From Datura wrightii (Eukaryota; Streptophyta; Magnoliopsida; Solanales; Solanaceae): DNA of 64,000 bases. A program made the translations under genes and the position numbers. This document shows positions 12,765 to 23,442 of the stretch, piece by piece. The stretch's first letter is position 1, and the number at the start of each line of letters is the position of its first letter. The stretch spans positions 145,836,501 through 145,900,500 of the forward strand of contig JASDFA010000016.1 of the NCBI GenBank assembly GCA_035772735.1, given 5' to 3'. The notes under the pieces were generated by a model. It did not search any database, had not been told where the DNA came from, and worked only from the letters and a program-made list of their open reading frames with translations.

Positions 12765-13933
12765 CATGCCTCCTCACCGAGTTAATGAAAGAAGAAATGG
12801 AAACAGAAATGACCATGAGAATGGAAATGGGGATAGGCACTAGTAGGCCACACTGGCCCCCGTGGATCATGTACCCGAGTAGGTGGCCTATGTAGAGTTT
12901 AGGGATGCCATTCAGATGTTAGATCAGGCCTTGATTGCCTAAGTCAACCAATAGGAGGTAGTTCATCTCCCTTAGAATGGGGATGCGGTAGTGACAAGAG
13001 TCAGAGGTTTTATGAGAATGAACCCTTTGGAGTTTCTCGGATCGAAGGTGGGCAAGGTTCCGCATGAGTTTATTGATGAAGTTTTGAAGATCACCCAGAT
13101 CATGGGGGTGACTAGGGAGGATTGCGCCTAGCCTTGTATCAGTTGAAAGGAGTTGTCACATTTGGTTCAAGCAATGGAAGGATAGAAGGATAGTTGGAGT
13201 GGGATCCATTGGTTGGGATGAGTTCTATATCGCGTTTCTGAGTCGGTGCTTTCCCAGAAAGATGAGGGAAATCAAAGCAGTTGAGCTCATGAACCTGAAG
13301 CAGAATGATATGACAATCTAGGAGTATGCTTTGGAGTTCACCCACTTATTCAAGTATGCACCAGAGTTTGTGGCTGATCAGAGAGCTCGGGTGAGCTAGT
13401 TTGTGCACGGAGTAGCGGACTACCTGGTCAAGGACTCTAGGACCTCTATGATTCATTAGGACATTCACTTCCCTCGATTGGTTTTTTACGCCCAGCAGAT
13501 GGAGGCGGTGTATTTAAGGGAGAGAGAGGGCAAGAGGGCCAGAACACACACTTATGGGTTCTCTCAATAGAGATTGAGAGGTGAACATCGCCAACAGTCT
13601 CATCAGAGGTTATTAGATCTAGCACCATCATTGGCCAATGCTCCATCTAGAATGCGAGGTGATCAGAGGAGAAGAGCATCAGGTTCAAAGAGACAGAGGA
13701 GCATGCAGACAAAGCGTACCTTTCCGGTATGCGAAAAATGTGGCAGGAATCACATAGGGGAGCACTTGATTAGGTCAGATATCTACTTTGGCTATGGTAG
13801 AAACGTGCACAGGTGTCAAGAGTTTCTGTTAGCTAGACAGGGTGATGGTAGAGGTCGTGCTCAAGCTAGCAGCTTAGTAGCAGCATCAGCACACCCATCT
13901 CAACAGAGGTGCATCAACCAATGCAGGTGGTAG
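12765..13933 (+). pseudogene. gag remnant
   Basis: A start at 12765 (MPPHRVNER) leads into a gag reading with many stops. Recognisable are MNPLEFLGSK (about 13020), a capsid region in mixed frames, and 13574-13933 with a CEKCGRNH-type first half of a zinc knuckle. Decayed beyond function. Confidence 0.75.
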
Positions 13934-13994
13934 CCAATGCCAGAACCGGTTTTATGCCATTGCATCCTGACAGGAGCAAGAGACTTCACCAGAT

Positions 13995-14370
13995 GTGGTC
14001 ACTGGTATGTTACGAGTATTCCACCTTGACATATATGCTTTGTTAGATCTAGGGGCTACTTTAAATTTTGTGGCTCCCTATGTTGCTAGTAGTTTTGGAG
14101 TCTGTCCCAAAATCCTATCAAAACCCTTCTCAGTCTATACTTTTGTCGGTGATTCAGTTATAACTCGATGGGTATATAAAAATTGCCCTGTCACAGTCCT
14201 TCAAAAAGCCACCTAAACAGATTTAGCAGAGCTAGCCATGACAGATTCTGATGTTATCTTTGAAATGGATTGGTTACATACATGTTATGCCTCAGTAAAT
14301 TATAGAACCCCGTGTGGTAGAGTTTTGATTTTCGGGTGAGCCATTCTTAGAATGGAAGGGTAGTTCAGTT
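13995..14370 (+). pseudogene. Aspartic protease remnant
   Basis: The piece 13995-14216 has the chromovirus protease pattern ALLDLGATLNFVAPYVA (catalytic D in DLGA; DSGA is usual), then an in-frame stop. The next conserved piece, a MDWL-type segment (about 14260-14280), continues after it. It would have cleaved the gag-pol polyprotein. Confidence 0.75.
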
Positions 14371-14513
14371 GTGCCTGTAGGTGGCTTCATTTCCTACCTT
14401 AAGGCAAGAAGATGATCTCTAAAGGTTGCGTGTACCATCTAGTTAGGGTTATGGATGCTACATCTGAAACCCTGACTATCCAGTCAGTTCCTATAGTGTG
14501 TGAATAACTAGAA

Positions 14514-15083
14514 GTGTTTCCAGATGATTTATCGAGAATTCCTCTCGAGCGAGAGATTGATTTTGGTATTGACCTTCTTTTCAATACACAGCCAATATCC
14601 ATTCCTCCTTACAAAATGACTCCATATGAGCTAAAGGAGTTGAAGGACCTCTTAGAAAAGGGTTTCATAAGATCGAGAATATCCCCGTGGGGTGCACCAG
14701 TTCTCTTTGTCTGGAAGAAAGATGGTTCCCTTCGAATGTGCATTGACTATCAGCAATTGAACAAGCTACCCATCAAGAATAGGTATCCCCTCTCCAAAAT
14801 TTATGACTTGTTCGACCAACTTCAGGGTGCCAAGTGTTTCTCAAAGATAGACCTCAGATCCGGGTATTACCAGCTTAGGGTTCGGGAGAGTGACACTTCG
14901 AAGATAACCTTCAGGACTCGACATGGTCACTATGAGTTTGTAGTTATCTCTTTTGGACTAACGAATGTTCTCGCAGCTTTTATGGATTTGATGAATGGGG
15001 TGTTCAAGCCGTATTTAGATATGTTCATGATCGTATTCATAGATGACATTGTTATATACTCTCAGACAGAAATAGACTTGGAA
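14514..15083 (+). pseudogene. Reverse transcriptase, truncated after the catalytic FIDD box
   Basis: The gypsy RT runs open from about 14514. It has PPYKMTPYELKELK, KKDGSLRMCIDYQQLN, FSKIDLRSGYYQLR (motif A aspartate), and motif C FIDDIVIYS at about 15040. At about 15083 the frame enters LTR sequence and stops at 15108-15110. Thumb, connection, RNase H and integrase are absent. A GAAGTAA/GAAAGTAA similarity at the breakpoint suggests a short-homology deletion. Confidence 0.9.
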
Positions 15084-16393
15084 GTAATGGGTCCATGGTA
15101 TGACCCGTAGGAAGATGTAATGAGTCATAGGTTGGGGCCATTGGTTGCCACCAAGGCATCAGGGATAGATAGTATGAGTCATGGTACAACTCATTGCGAG
15201 AAACAATGAGTCATTGTAAGTGCTCGTGGGAAGGAGCAGGAAAATCCCCAACTCAAAGTAACGGATGGAACCCACGACTCGTTGGATGAAGGCACGAGTT
15301 GTGGTGTGACTTGTGGGAAGTCCAGACATTGGTTCATCAAAGGCAGTAACAAGAGGATACAACGGATCATTGTTTGAAGTAATGATCTGTCCTACCGAGT
15401 CGTGGTATTAGGATCTGAGAAGTTAAGAATTGAAGGAGGAAGTAACGGATGGATACCACGAGTTGTGGTATCAAGGTCAACCTGTGGTATCCCTCGTTGT
15501 CACTGGCAGTGCAGAAATTCCAGACATTTCGTTAAGGGTATTTTCATAATTCTGAAGCTCTAAGGTCCTAGACTACATTGTTTTAAGCTCAGTTAGTAGG
15601 GTTTTAAGAGTGTTAAACCTATCCGAAGCCTTACCATTCCATGCATGCAAATTTAGGGTCCTTCCTTGGAGATCAAGCTTGAAGAATCCCCAATTTCTCT
15701 CCAATTTCCTTTGGGCTTTCAAGAAAAAGTGTAAATCAGATTTACCCAGATATCTTAGGCTATGAATAAGTGTTCCTTTCACTCTCATGCTCTAAATTCT
15801 TCTCAATTCCATGAACTATAATTCTGGATTCAAGTTTCATGATCTAGTGGGGTTTATTACAATTGTTTTAAAATTCTTTATGATCTATCTATGGGTCAAT
15901 TTTCTTCATGTATCAAATCATGTTTTATGATCTACGGGAAGATTTAATAACTATTTTGATTATTAATTTATAGTTTCAAATTTTAATTATATTATGCCCA
16001 ATTAAGTATGCTTCATGAAAAGTCAAGTTATAATTCCATTATGATCTTGATCTTCTTAAGCCCTACATTATGATTTATGATTTATGATTTATGACATGAT
16101 TTCTATCAAGTACTCATCATGGATTGAAAATTAAGTATATACATGTTTTAGAAGTACGCATGAATTTCATGATTTATGAATTTATGACTCTTGGCCAACT
16201 CATGGGCCCTTATTCATGGCTAATTATATATTCCAAGTGTGATCCATCATGTATTATTTTGTCCATGAATTTCATTTCTGATTTTACGGTTATTATACAA
16301 GCCCTCATGTGCATGTTTTTGGGAGTAGTGTCTAGCACCGAGTAGACCCGACATTTAGGTAAACCCCGTGGTCTTAGAACTACGTGCCACCAT

Positions 16394-16449
<56 letters not shown>

Positions 16450-16775
16450 TGATCTTTTTGATATCACTATGCACACACGCCTCCCTTCCTGGAAAACCGA
16501 GGACGATCCTGCCCATTTGGGAGAAATAGTGGGGCATCATGTAAGGCTCTATCATGATAGTGTCGGTTAAGATGAGTCCTCCTATTGTTCCTCATGATTT
16601 ATGCATGGTTATGATTATGTTACTTTTACCCAAGTTATGTTTCATAATATTTTTCTCTTATTACTATGATTGTGATTGGTTTATGAATGATTTGAAAACC
16701 TTGAGCCCTTATGCTTACATTATGATATTTTCTTTCTCCCATGTATCAATTGGGGCCTATGTTTGGGTCGTGACA
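15084..16775 (+). repeat. 3' LTR, 5'-truncated and internally deleted
   Basis: It corresponds to the 5' LTR from about 10424 onward. A second deletion of about 0.5 kb (equivalent of about 12037-12520) occurs near 16735. The LTR ends GGGTCGTGACA. It contains an expanded TA microsatellite (16397-16444) where the 5' LTR has only a short run. Confidence 0.85.
16397..16444. repeat. (TA)24 microsatellite
   Basis: This is an uninterrupted run of 24 TA dinucleotides inside the 3' LTR. The homologous 5' LTR position (about 11740) has only a few TA units, so the run expanded after insertion. Confidence 0.95.
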
Positions 16776-16780
16776 CAACA

Positions 16781-18560
16781 TCACTCACCCATCATACTCT
16801 CCAACTTTGAGGTTCCAAGCACACCCTTACGGGCCTTTGGAGGGACTTATAGGCTAGTGCGATCATTATGGTATCCATCATTATTCCTCCAATCACCTTT
16901 TCACTCTCGACCTTTGCTCTTATCTCTTTAGCTAGCTCAGTTGTAGTTATCTCTATATTGGTTCCAACCTTGATTCCTAGATCCTTGGCGGCAAGTGTCC
17001 TGATTAGACCCTTGGGCGTTGGTGTGGAAACCCGTCACCTGGATATCCAAGAAGTTTGCTTCCTCCTCAAAATCAGAGTGCATATACCCCAACTCCTTAC
17101 CCTGAGCTCCCACTACGTTCACCTTTTGAGTTGCAATTCCCATGATATGCTTTGTGAGAAAGTCAATAGATGTTTTTGTATGTTCTATATCCTCATCACG
17201 CTCCTCTCTTTTTTTGCGCTTCTCCGTTGTCATCTCAATCGCATAGGTGCTCGCGGATACCTTAGCTTCTCTGGAATGTAAGGCCCCTTTTGTTTTGGTC
17301 ACTCTGTCCAGTATCTCTGTTGCCTCCTCCCATGAGTGACGCATAAAGTCTCCACTTACTACCATATCTGCCACTGCATTGTTGTTATTATTCAAGGATC
17401 TATAAAATATCTTCAACAAGCTCTCCTTCGGGATTCTGTGATTTGGGCACTTGTTTAGCTTCTTATTGAACCGTAGCCATGTATCATGAAGTGCCTCTAT
17501 CTTGAATTGACATAAGTTATGTATCTCATCTTTGAGTCGCATCATCCTTGATAGTGGAAATATCCTCTCGAGGAAGGCATGTTTCAATTCCCTCCGGTTG
17601 GTGATGGAGTCATTTGGTAACTCCGACCACCACAGGGTGGCTTCACCAGCTAGAGTGAATGGAAATAGTCGTAATCTGATGGCATCCGGGTTCACTCCTG
17701 GCAACCAGTACGCCTTGCAAATTCACACAAAACTCATTAAGTGGAGATTTGCATCATTCACAATATTACCGCTGAACACTCATATCATGACCTGAGCTTA
17801 GACCCTAGATGACATCCAAATCCACTCCTCAAAGTGATAGAGTGTACACGGTTATAATTTACCCAACTATGAGTCGGGTAATGAGGAATGATTGCTATTA
17901 AAGTTGTAAATGAATCAGAACTAACTAGAATCATTGCATAACAATTTATAAAGTAAATTTTGTGACATAAATAAGATCACTATATGATTCTAAAAGCAAT
18001 AAAAAATAGGGCAACGTGAATTAAAGCAACAATGAGAGTAAGTACTTGGGATGTCCTATTGATTGAGCCTTGATAGGATTGGAGTTAATCAATAAGTCTA
18101 AAGAACCAACTACAAGCATGAATAGTCATGGACAAGGCTGCACCCAATATTTTTCAACCACATAGGCGCATTTTACTTGGGTTCTCTAGATACCCAAGGT
18201 CACATAACAAATTAGCCATATTAACTTGGAGAAGAGTTAAGCTATTTCTAGCCTTAACTCTTGAATGAGTTATGAAAATGGGTCTTGGCTATCTCTAGCC
18301 CAACCCCACATCTTCAAAACTCAATACCCCATATTCTTTCTCATCTATATCCTGCTTCTCTTTCTCTAGAAAAAACAAGATAAGAAAACACAATTTATAT
18401 TTGCAACCATAAATATTTCAATTGACTTAGAGAAAGCATTAGATTCATCCAAAATAAGTGATGCTAAGACTAAAACAACAACACTCAATCCATTCTAAAC
18501 CACTATCAAGCACACATCCATAGCAATTAAATTAGCTATTCATGAATGCAGATAAAAAGA
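16781..18560 (-). mobile_element. Minus-strand gypsy fragment (gag and 5' region)
   Basis: Reading right to left, about 700 bp of non-coding LTR/leader-like sequence (18560-17800) is followed by gag (17704-16937). A short tail follows, up to the edge of the inserted element at 16780. I could not place LTR ends or a primer site. Protease and pol are absent on this side. Confidence 0.6.
16937..17704 (-). pseudogene. Retrotransposon gag, 255 codons open
   Basis: The protein has the gag capsid pattern of plant Athila/Tat-type elements: LRLFPFTLAGEATLWWSELP near residues 10-30, FLERIFPLSRM about 45-55, and LHDTWLRFNKKLNKCPNH about 75-92. It then has a charged region and a Gln/Asn-rich tail (NQDTCRQGSRNQGWNQY). 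No zinc knuckle is reached before the stop. The start is not an obvious initiator because homologous gag extends further N-terminally, so this is a fragment. Confidence 0.8.
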
Positions 18561-18580
18561 TTATACCAACAAAGGATTCA

Positions 18581-19112
18581 TTAACATTGATCATCTAGCC
18601 TTGTAGAAGTTTCAGGCTTGCTGTGTATAACATGAGCAGAGTGAAAAACCATAGACATGTCAGAAGAAGGCATACCAATCTTCTTCACCAACTCAGTTAA
18701 ATAATCAAGTTTAGAATCGAGTGAACTAATATGTTCTCCCAAAACTTTAACATATAAAGACAAATAATTATTTTGAGAAATCAAGTTATTAATTTCCTTT
18801 ATACCGTTGCTGGCGACATCATCTTCAATAAATTTTTGAAAAGCAGCAAAAGTAATACCAGTATTATTTGGTAAAACAAAAGGATTTTGAGGAGGATAAA
18901 TACTTGTAATAGTATTACCATTAAAGATTATCAATCTCCTTTTTGCAGATTTCAAGCAATTCTAAATTCATCTGGCAGGGCCGAGATTTAGTAGGAATAT
19001 TTTCCTCAGAGAAAGAATCTTCATATGGAAGAGAAACTACATGCCTTTTTTGATTCCAAAGGCGCTGGGATGATCAGCACATATAGAAACAGCAAATTGT
19101 TCAAAAATCAAT
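18581..19112 (-). mobile_element. Virus C fragment, left cap of the virus array
   Basis: On the minus strand, 19112-18930 matches the end of the plus-strand fragment at 39040-39168 (start of RT after the protease) and runs slightly further into RT (QMNLELLEICKKEI). At about 18930 it jumps to a different part of the virus, frame 18955-18581. The NLISQNNYLSLYVKVL stretch there resembles the coat-region segment EQNNYTNQLLHVV of virus D. This is a rearranged, non-coding relic. The join with virus B at 19112 adds two odd codons to the end of B's last ORF. Confidence 0.75.
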
Positions 19113-20346
19113 TTTCCAGCTGTACCTCTGGTAGTTGTTTGTCGTCTTCACCATGGCACTTCGAGCAATGGTGATCTGGATATTTTTGTCCAATAGTTTT
19201 ACAATATCTTGTTAGTAGTGCTGGGGAAATATAGTTTTTTCGTATAGCTCTGGTAGTAGGTATCTGTTCTGGATTCAGCAGACTAAGTATCCATTGTCGT
19301 AACTCTTCCATGTCTGCCTCTTTGTGTTCCTTGGAGTTTGCATATATTATTGTTTGATCTCTTGAATAATAACTCCAAATCGAGTTTCCGTTTAGATAGT
19401 TATTTGCTAGTTCGTTGAGTATGGTAGCGAGTCCTATAATTCTTTTGTTTGAGTAGAACTCGGGTATCTCTGTGCATGGTATCTCATCTTGTTGTTCTAT
19501 CTTCTCCGGTATTATCATTTCTTTTGTTAGTCCTATCTTTACAACTTGTATAATCGGTTTTATCTCGTCATGTAGTATCTCCGCTGGTGCTGAATATATT
19601 TTTACATAAAAGAATGTACCTTTCGTTATTCTTTTATATACGGTAAATTCTTTTTATATTTCCGGTATGGTAGCTATTTCATCTCCTGTTGATGTATATA
19701 CGGTGCTAAGTAGTCTGTAGTCATAACAGGTTCTGACTAGGTTAGCATTTGTCTTAGGTTGGGCTATAAGTTTATTATATCCTTGCAAGTGTTGGGTTAT
19801 GTAGTCCTCTGTTGGGTTATTTGTGCTGGTAGATCTTGGGTTTTTATTCAAAAAGGTTTGTATTCTATGGATATTTTGTATGTATTTGTTGGATATATGG
19901 ATGTAGGTCTGTTTGGCCTGGTTCAGGCTTTCTCTATATGTGGTAGTTTGTGGAGTAGGGGTTATCGGTATATTTTTCTTTGGTGTAAATGGCTTGTCAA
20001 ATAGCTTGTTTTTGGTAATATCTTTTTTCTCTCCTGCAGATCCTGATGTTCCTGCAGCTGAACTCAACAAACTGTTAGTTTGGGTTTTTAGGTGTTTCCC
20101 AACGTCACCTTTTAGCTCTGGAATTTTAACGTCTTCCGATCGACGTAGCTCCGCATGTTTAGAGTCATGCTGCTGACTGTTAGCTCTGCTTTTTAGCTGT
20201 TGTATCTCTATGTCCATACTATCCACTTTTTTACAAAGTGTAGTAAGGAGATTGAGTATTTGTTCCATTTTGTCTTTTCCTCCTTTAGTATTTGTATCTG
20301 GAGAGGTAGTCTGCAATTGTATTTCTTTCAGTTTTGATAATCTCAA
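19108..20346 (-). pseudogene. Virus B1 ORF7, protein in the transactivator position
   Basis: The natural start is probably the ATG at 20268. The longer reading begins at a non-ATG codon. Features: a heptad-like N-terminus, a Lys/Ser/Thr-rich linker (GEKKDITKNKLFDKPFTPKK), a central domain (YRESLNQAKQTY...FLNKNPRSTSTN), and a C-terminal block. That block ends in CKTIGQKYPDHHCSKCHGED, a Cys/His cluster that could bind zinc. Its place after RT matches the translational transactivator of caulimovirids, but I do not recognise the transactivator domain itself. A premature stop at 19654 splits the frame. The last residue is supplied by the junction with virus C at 19112. Confidence 0.75.
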
Positions 20347-20389
20347 TTGTAAATGTAAAATTTAGTATATTTAAAACTAATCTTCTTAT

Positions 20390-22186
20390 TTATTTTGTTG
20401 TGACTGAATCTTGTACCTTTTTAGTTATCCACCATTTAACTTGTGTGTTATCTGTTCTAACAATAAATTTGTTATAAACAATATATGGTTCAAATGCTAA
20501 TAAACATTTATATAATGCAAATAGTTCTTTTCTATTTATCTCCCATTTTATTTGTGGTTCAGTATATGACCCTGAGTAGTATCTACAATGGTGCTCTATT
20601 TTTTCATTTTTATATTTATATTTTAATACTCCTCCATAGCTGTGATTACTTGAGTCTGATTCTACTATGTAGGTGAATTGTTTATTTTCATCTGGGAAAT
20701 ATAATTTTGGTAGTTTCTTACACATTTCTTTTATCCTTTTTATATAGCTTTTGTCTTTTTCATCAAAATGATATTCTACATCCTTTTTTAATTTTCTTTG
20801 TAATGGTTTTAGATTTTCTGCTAACTTTGGTATATATTCTCTTACTTGGTTAACTAATCCTAAGAAGGATTGTAATTTTTTCTTAGTATCTAATAATTCT
20901 TCAGAATTAATTATCTTTTGTACTATATGTGTTTGCATTTTTACTCCATTTTTGTCTATCTGTATGCCTAGAAATTCTATTTGGTTTTTTAGTATCTCAG
21001 CTTTCTTTTTGCTTAAACTTATTCCTGATATTTCTATAATGTGTATGAATTTTTCTAATCGTCTTATATGTTCTTCTTTAGTCCTTGAGTAAAGTAGTAT
21101 GTCATCTATGTATACTATACAGTTTTCTAGTTGGTTAAAATAATTATCCATAAAGTGTTGGTATCTTCCTGGTGCATTTTTGTATCCAAAAGGTAATACG
21201 TTCCATTCGTAGAACCCTTGTGGTACAGTAAATGCTGTTAATTGTTTTGATTCTTCTTCTAGCTTTAGGTGGTAAAATCCTGACTTACAGTCAAATTTAC
21301 TGAAGTAAATATATCCTTGTATTTGTCTTATTTTTAGTATCTTATTTGGAATTGGGTAATTATATGTTTTAGTTTTTGCATTTAGATTTCTGTAATCTAT
21401 TACCATTCTGCTTCTTCCTCTTTTTTGTTCACTATGTTTATTTACTATAAATGCCGGACTGTTATGTTTACTATTAGTTTCTTGTATATAATTATTTTTC
21501 AGTAGTTCTTTTATATGCATCTGAAATTCTTTTTGATCTTCAAAATTATATCTTAGTGATTTTTGTGTTATTATACTACTTTCGTCTATTAGTTCGATTT
21601 TTACTTTCGTTTTATGTTTTTCCCATCTTTGTAGTGGGTTTTCATTATACAATGTTTCTAACTTATCTTGTAATATTTGTTCCTTAACTATTGTAAATAT
21701 TATCATTTCAATTTTTTGGTCGTTAGTTATTATATTTTCTAATTTTTGAGTAATTTTTTCGCTTCCTTTAATCCATGGCGTATTTTTTCTTATTCTGTTA
21801 TTTACTCTTTTTGCTCCTATTTTCTTATTACATGGGGTAGTAAACCACCAATGTATTTTTGTTATACTATGTGGGTATAACTTTTCTAAAAATGGCATTC
21901 CTGATAGTATATCTCTATTGGTAAATTCGTAACTATACATTTCTTCTATTATTAATATTTTATCCCATATTTGTACTTTTATATTTTTAGCTTTGTGTGT
22001 TATCATGCTTCCTTCATTGTTAAAGCCAGTGACTATAAGTGGTGTTTTTAGTTTTTCCCATTTTTCTTCTGGTAAGCAATTATGTTTACACATATTTGCT
22101 CCTGCTCCCGTGTCTACCATAGGTGTGTAATATCTGTTGTAATATCCTTCTACTACTATTTTCATTAATATATAGATTTTTGTCAT
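20390..22186 (-). pseudogene. Virus B1 ORF6: aspartic protease-reverse transcriptase-RNase H
   Basis: It is 598 codons long. The retropepsin active site DTGAGANMC is at about residues 25-33 and the partner motif DILSGMPFL is near 92. The RT core includes RMVIDYRNLN, YFSKFDCKSGFYHL (motif A) and YIDDILLYS (motif C, about 359). The RNase H domain includes ESDSSNHSYGG (about 500) and INRKELFALYK. A premature stop at 20390 (just after VTTK) removes about 35 residues including the end of RNase H; copy B2 reads on. No integrase domain is present, as expected for a pararetrovirus. It would copy the pregenomic RNA in virus particles. Confidence 0.9.
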
Positions 22187-22190
22187 TCTT

Positions 22191-23442
22191 TCATATTAAA
22201 GTTCTTTTAATGATTATCTTTTTATTCTCGTAATGTATTGTTAGTTGCTTTTCATCTATATTGTATGGTTTTACTGTTTCTAGCCATTTTATTCCTAGAG
22301 TAATATTATCTTTTCCTTGGTATATTTTAAATTTTATTTTTATTGGTATTCCTCCAATAATTAATTCTTGTTCTGTAGTTTGTTCCATGTTTGTCAATAT
22401 TCCTGGTAATTCTGTGTTTATATTTTCGTTTTTACTGATTTCCTCTTCTCTTATTAATTCTCTTGTAACATAGCTTTCATTTTGTCCGTATCTATTTTTA
22501 TTAAGTATTTTCGTTGGTTTAATATTCCTGTTATATAATATTGGTAGGGTTGTATTTCATCCATTCTTTGTTCTAGTAATCTTGGTTGTATTTCGTATTC
22601 TATTCTTCTTGAGGTACTATTTCTAGATGATGATGGTGTATCATAATTTATTCTTTTTGATATACTGAATCTTTCTCTTACTATTTCTAAATCTTCTTCA
22701 ATATTCATTTCTTTGTAACTGTAGTCGTTATTATCAATGACGGTAACTATTTTATCAAAAGGATTTTCTATTTTAATTCTTTGAATTTTATTTTTGGCTA
22801 CTATTTTATGTTTTGTTGTTAATACATATAAGTTTTTACATCTAGCTGTAAATATTTTACTACCTGGTGCTAGTTCTATTCCTGACATTTTCCAGTATAG
22901 TACTAGTGATTTGTCTATATTTCTATCATCTATTGCTACTGAGTAGTTTGCACTTATTATAAACTTAAATTTTTGATATATTAAGTTTCCCTTAACTGCA
23001 CTTATTACGCTTTTTTCTATTGGTGAACTATTCTGTCATCTGCTAAATATAGTTCAATTGGTGTATCTATTCCTTCTCTAAAACATGCTTTTATAAGTAT
23101 CTCTGTTGCTCCTAGGTGTACGTATTTTATTGGATTTTTCGCTTTTATTTCTTGGATTTCTTTATTTATTATCTTTTTATTTATTATAGGTATCTTAGCT
23201 TTACCTTGGGCATATTTGCAATCTATTATATGTTCTTTTTGGCTTACTACATAATACTCTTCTTGTCTTAATTTAAAGAAATTTCTTAATTTAGGTACTT
23301 CTAATATTTTATCTATACTTAAATCTAATTCTTTTCCTTTTATTTGTTCAAACGTATTATTATCAAATATTATTTTTTGTTCTAAACTTTCGCTATCTTG
23401 GTATTCTTCTTTACTTATAATTTTTATATCTGTTTCAGTCAT
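22191..23442 (-). pseudogene. Virus B1 ORF5: movement protein with retropepsin-like tail, frameshifted
   Basis: The 30K-type movement protein signature YVHLGATEILIKACFREGID lies in 23442-23017. The frame is then broken by one missing base near 23022, resumes at 22888-22454, and is broken again near 22486, inside the DTG of the retropepsin-like tail. It resumes at 22397-22191 with ITLGIKWLETVKPYNI. Copy B2 (35080-33908) has the first two sites open. It overlaps ORF4 by 8 bases, and its stop lies 4 bases from the ORF6 start. Confidence 0.85.

Larger units (their letters stand above)
10266..16775 (+). mobile_element. Tekay/Del-like gypsy element with internal deletion
   Basis: Order: 5' LTR (10266-12556), Met-tRNA-type primer site, gag and zinc-knuckle remnant, protease, RT up to the catalytic FIDD box. 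There is then an abrupt jump at about 15083 into LTR sequence equivalent to position 10424. All sequence from late RT through integrase to the first ~160 bp of the 3' LTR is missing. Flanks are cagca (10261-10265) and caaca (16776-16780), a target duplication with one difference. The insertion sits at the outer edge of the minus-strand element's 5' LTR. Confidence 0.85.

Noticed and set aside
19759..20004. Plus-strand 81-codon ORF repeated at 27678-27923 and 31383-31625
   Set aside because: It is the antisense of ORF7 of virus B. Its conservation follows from the sense gene, and the content is just hydrophobic residues from an AT-rich complement.
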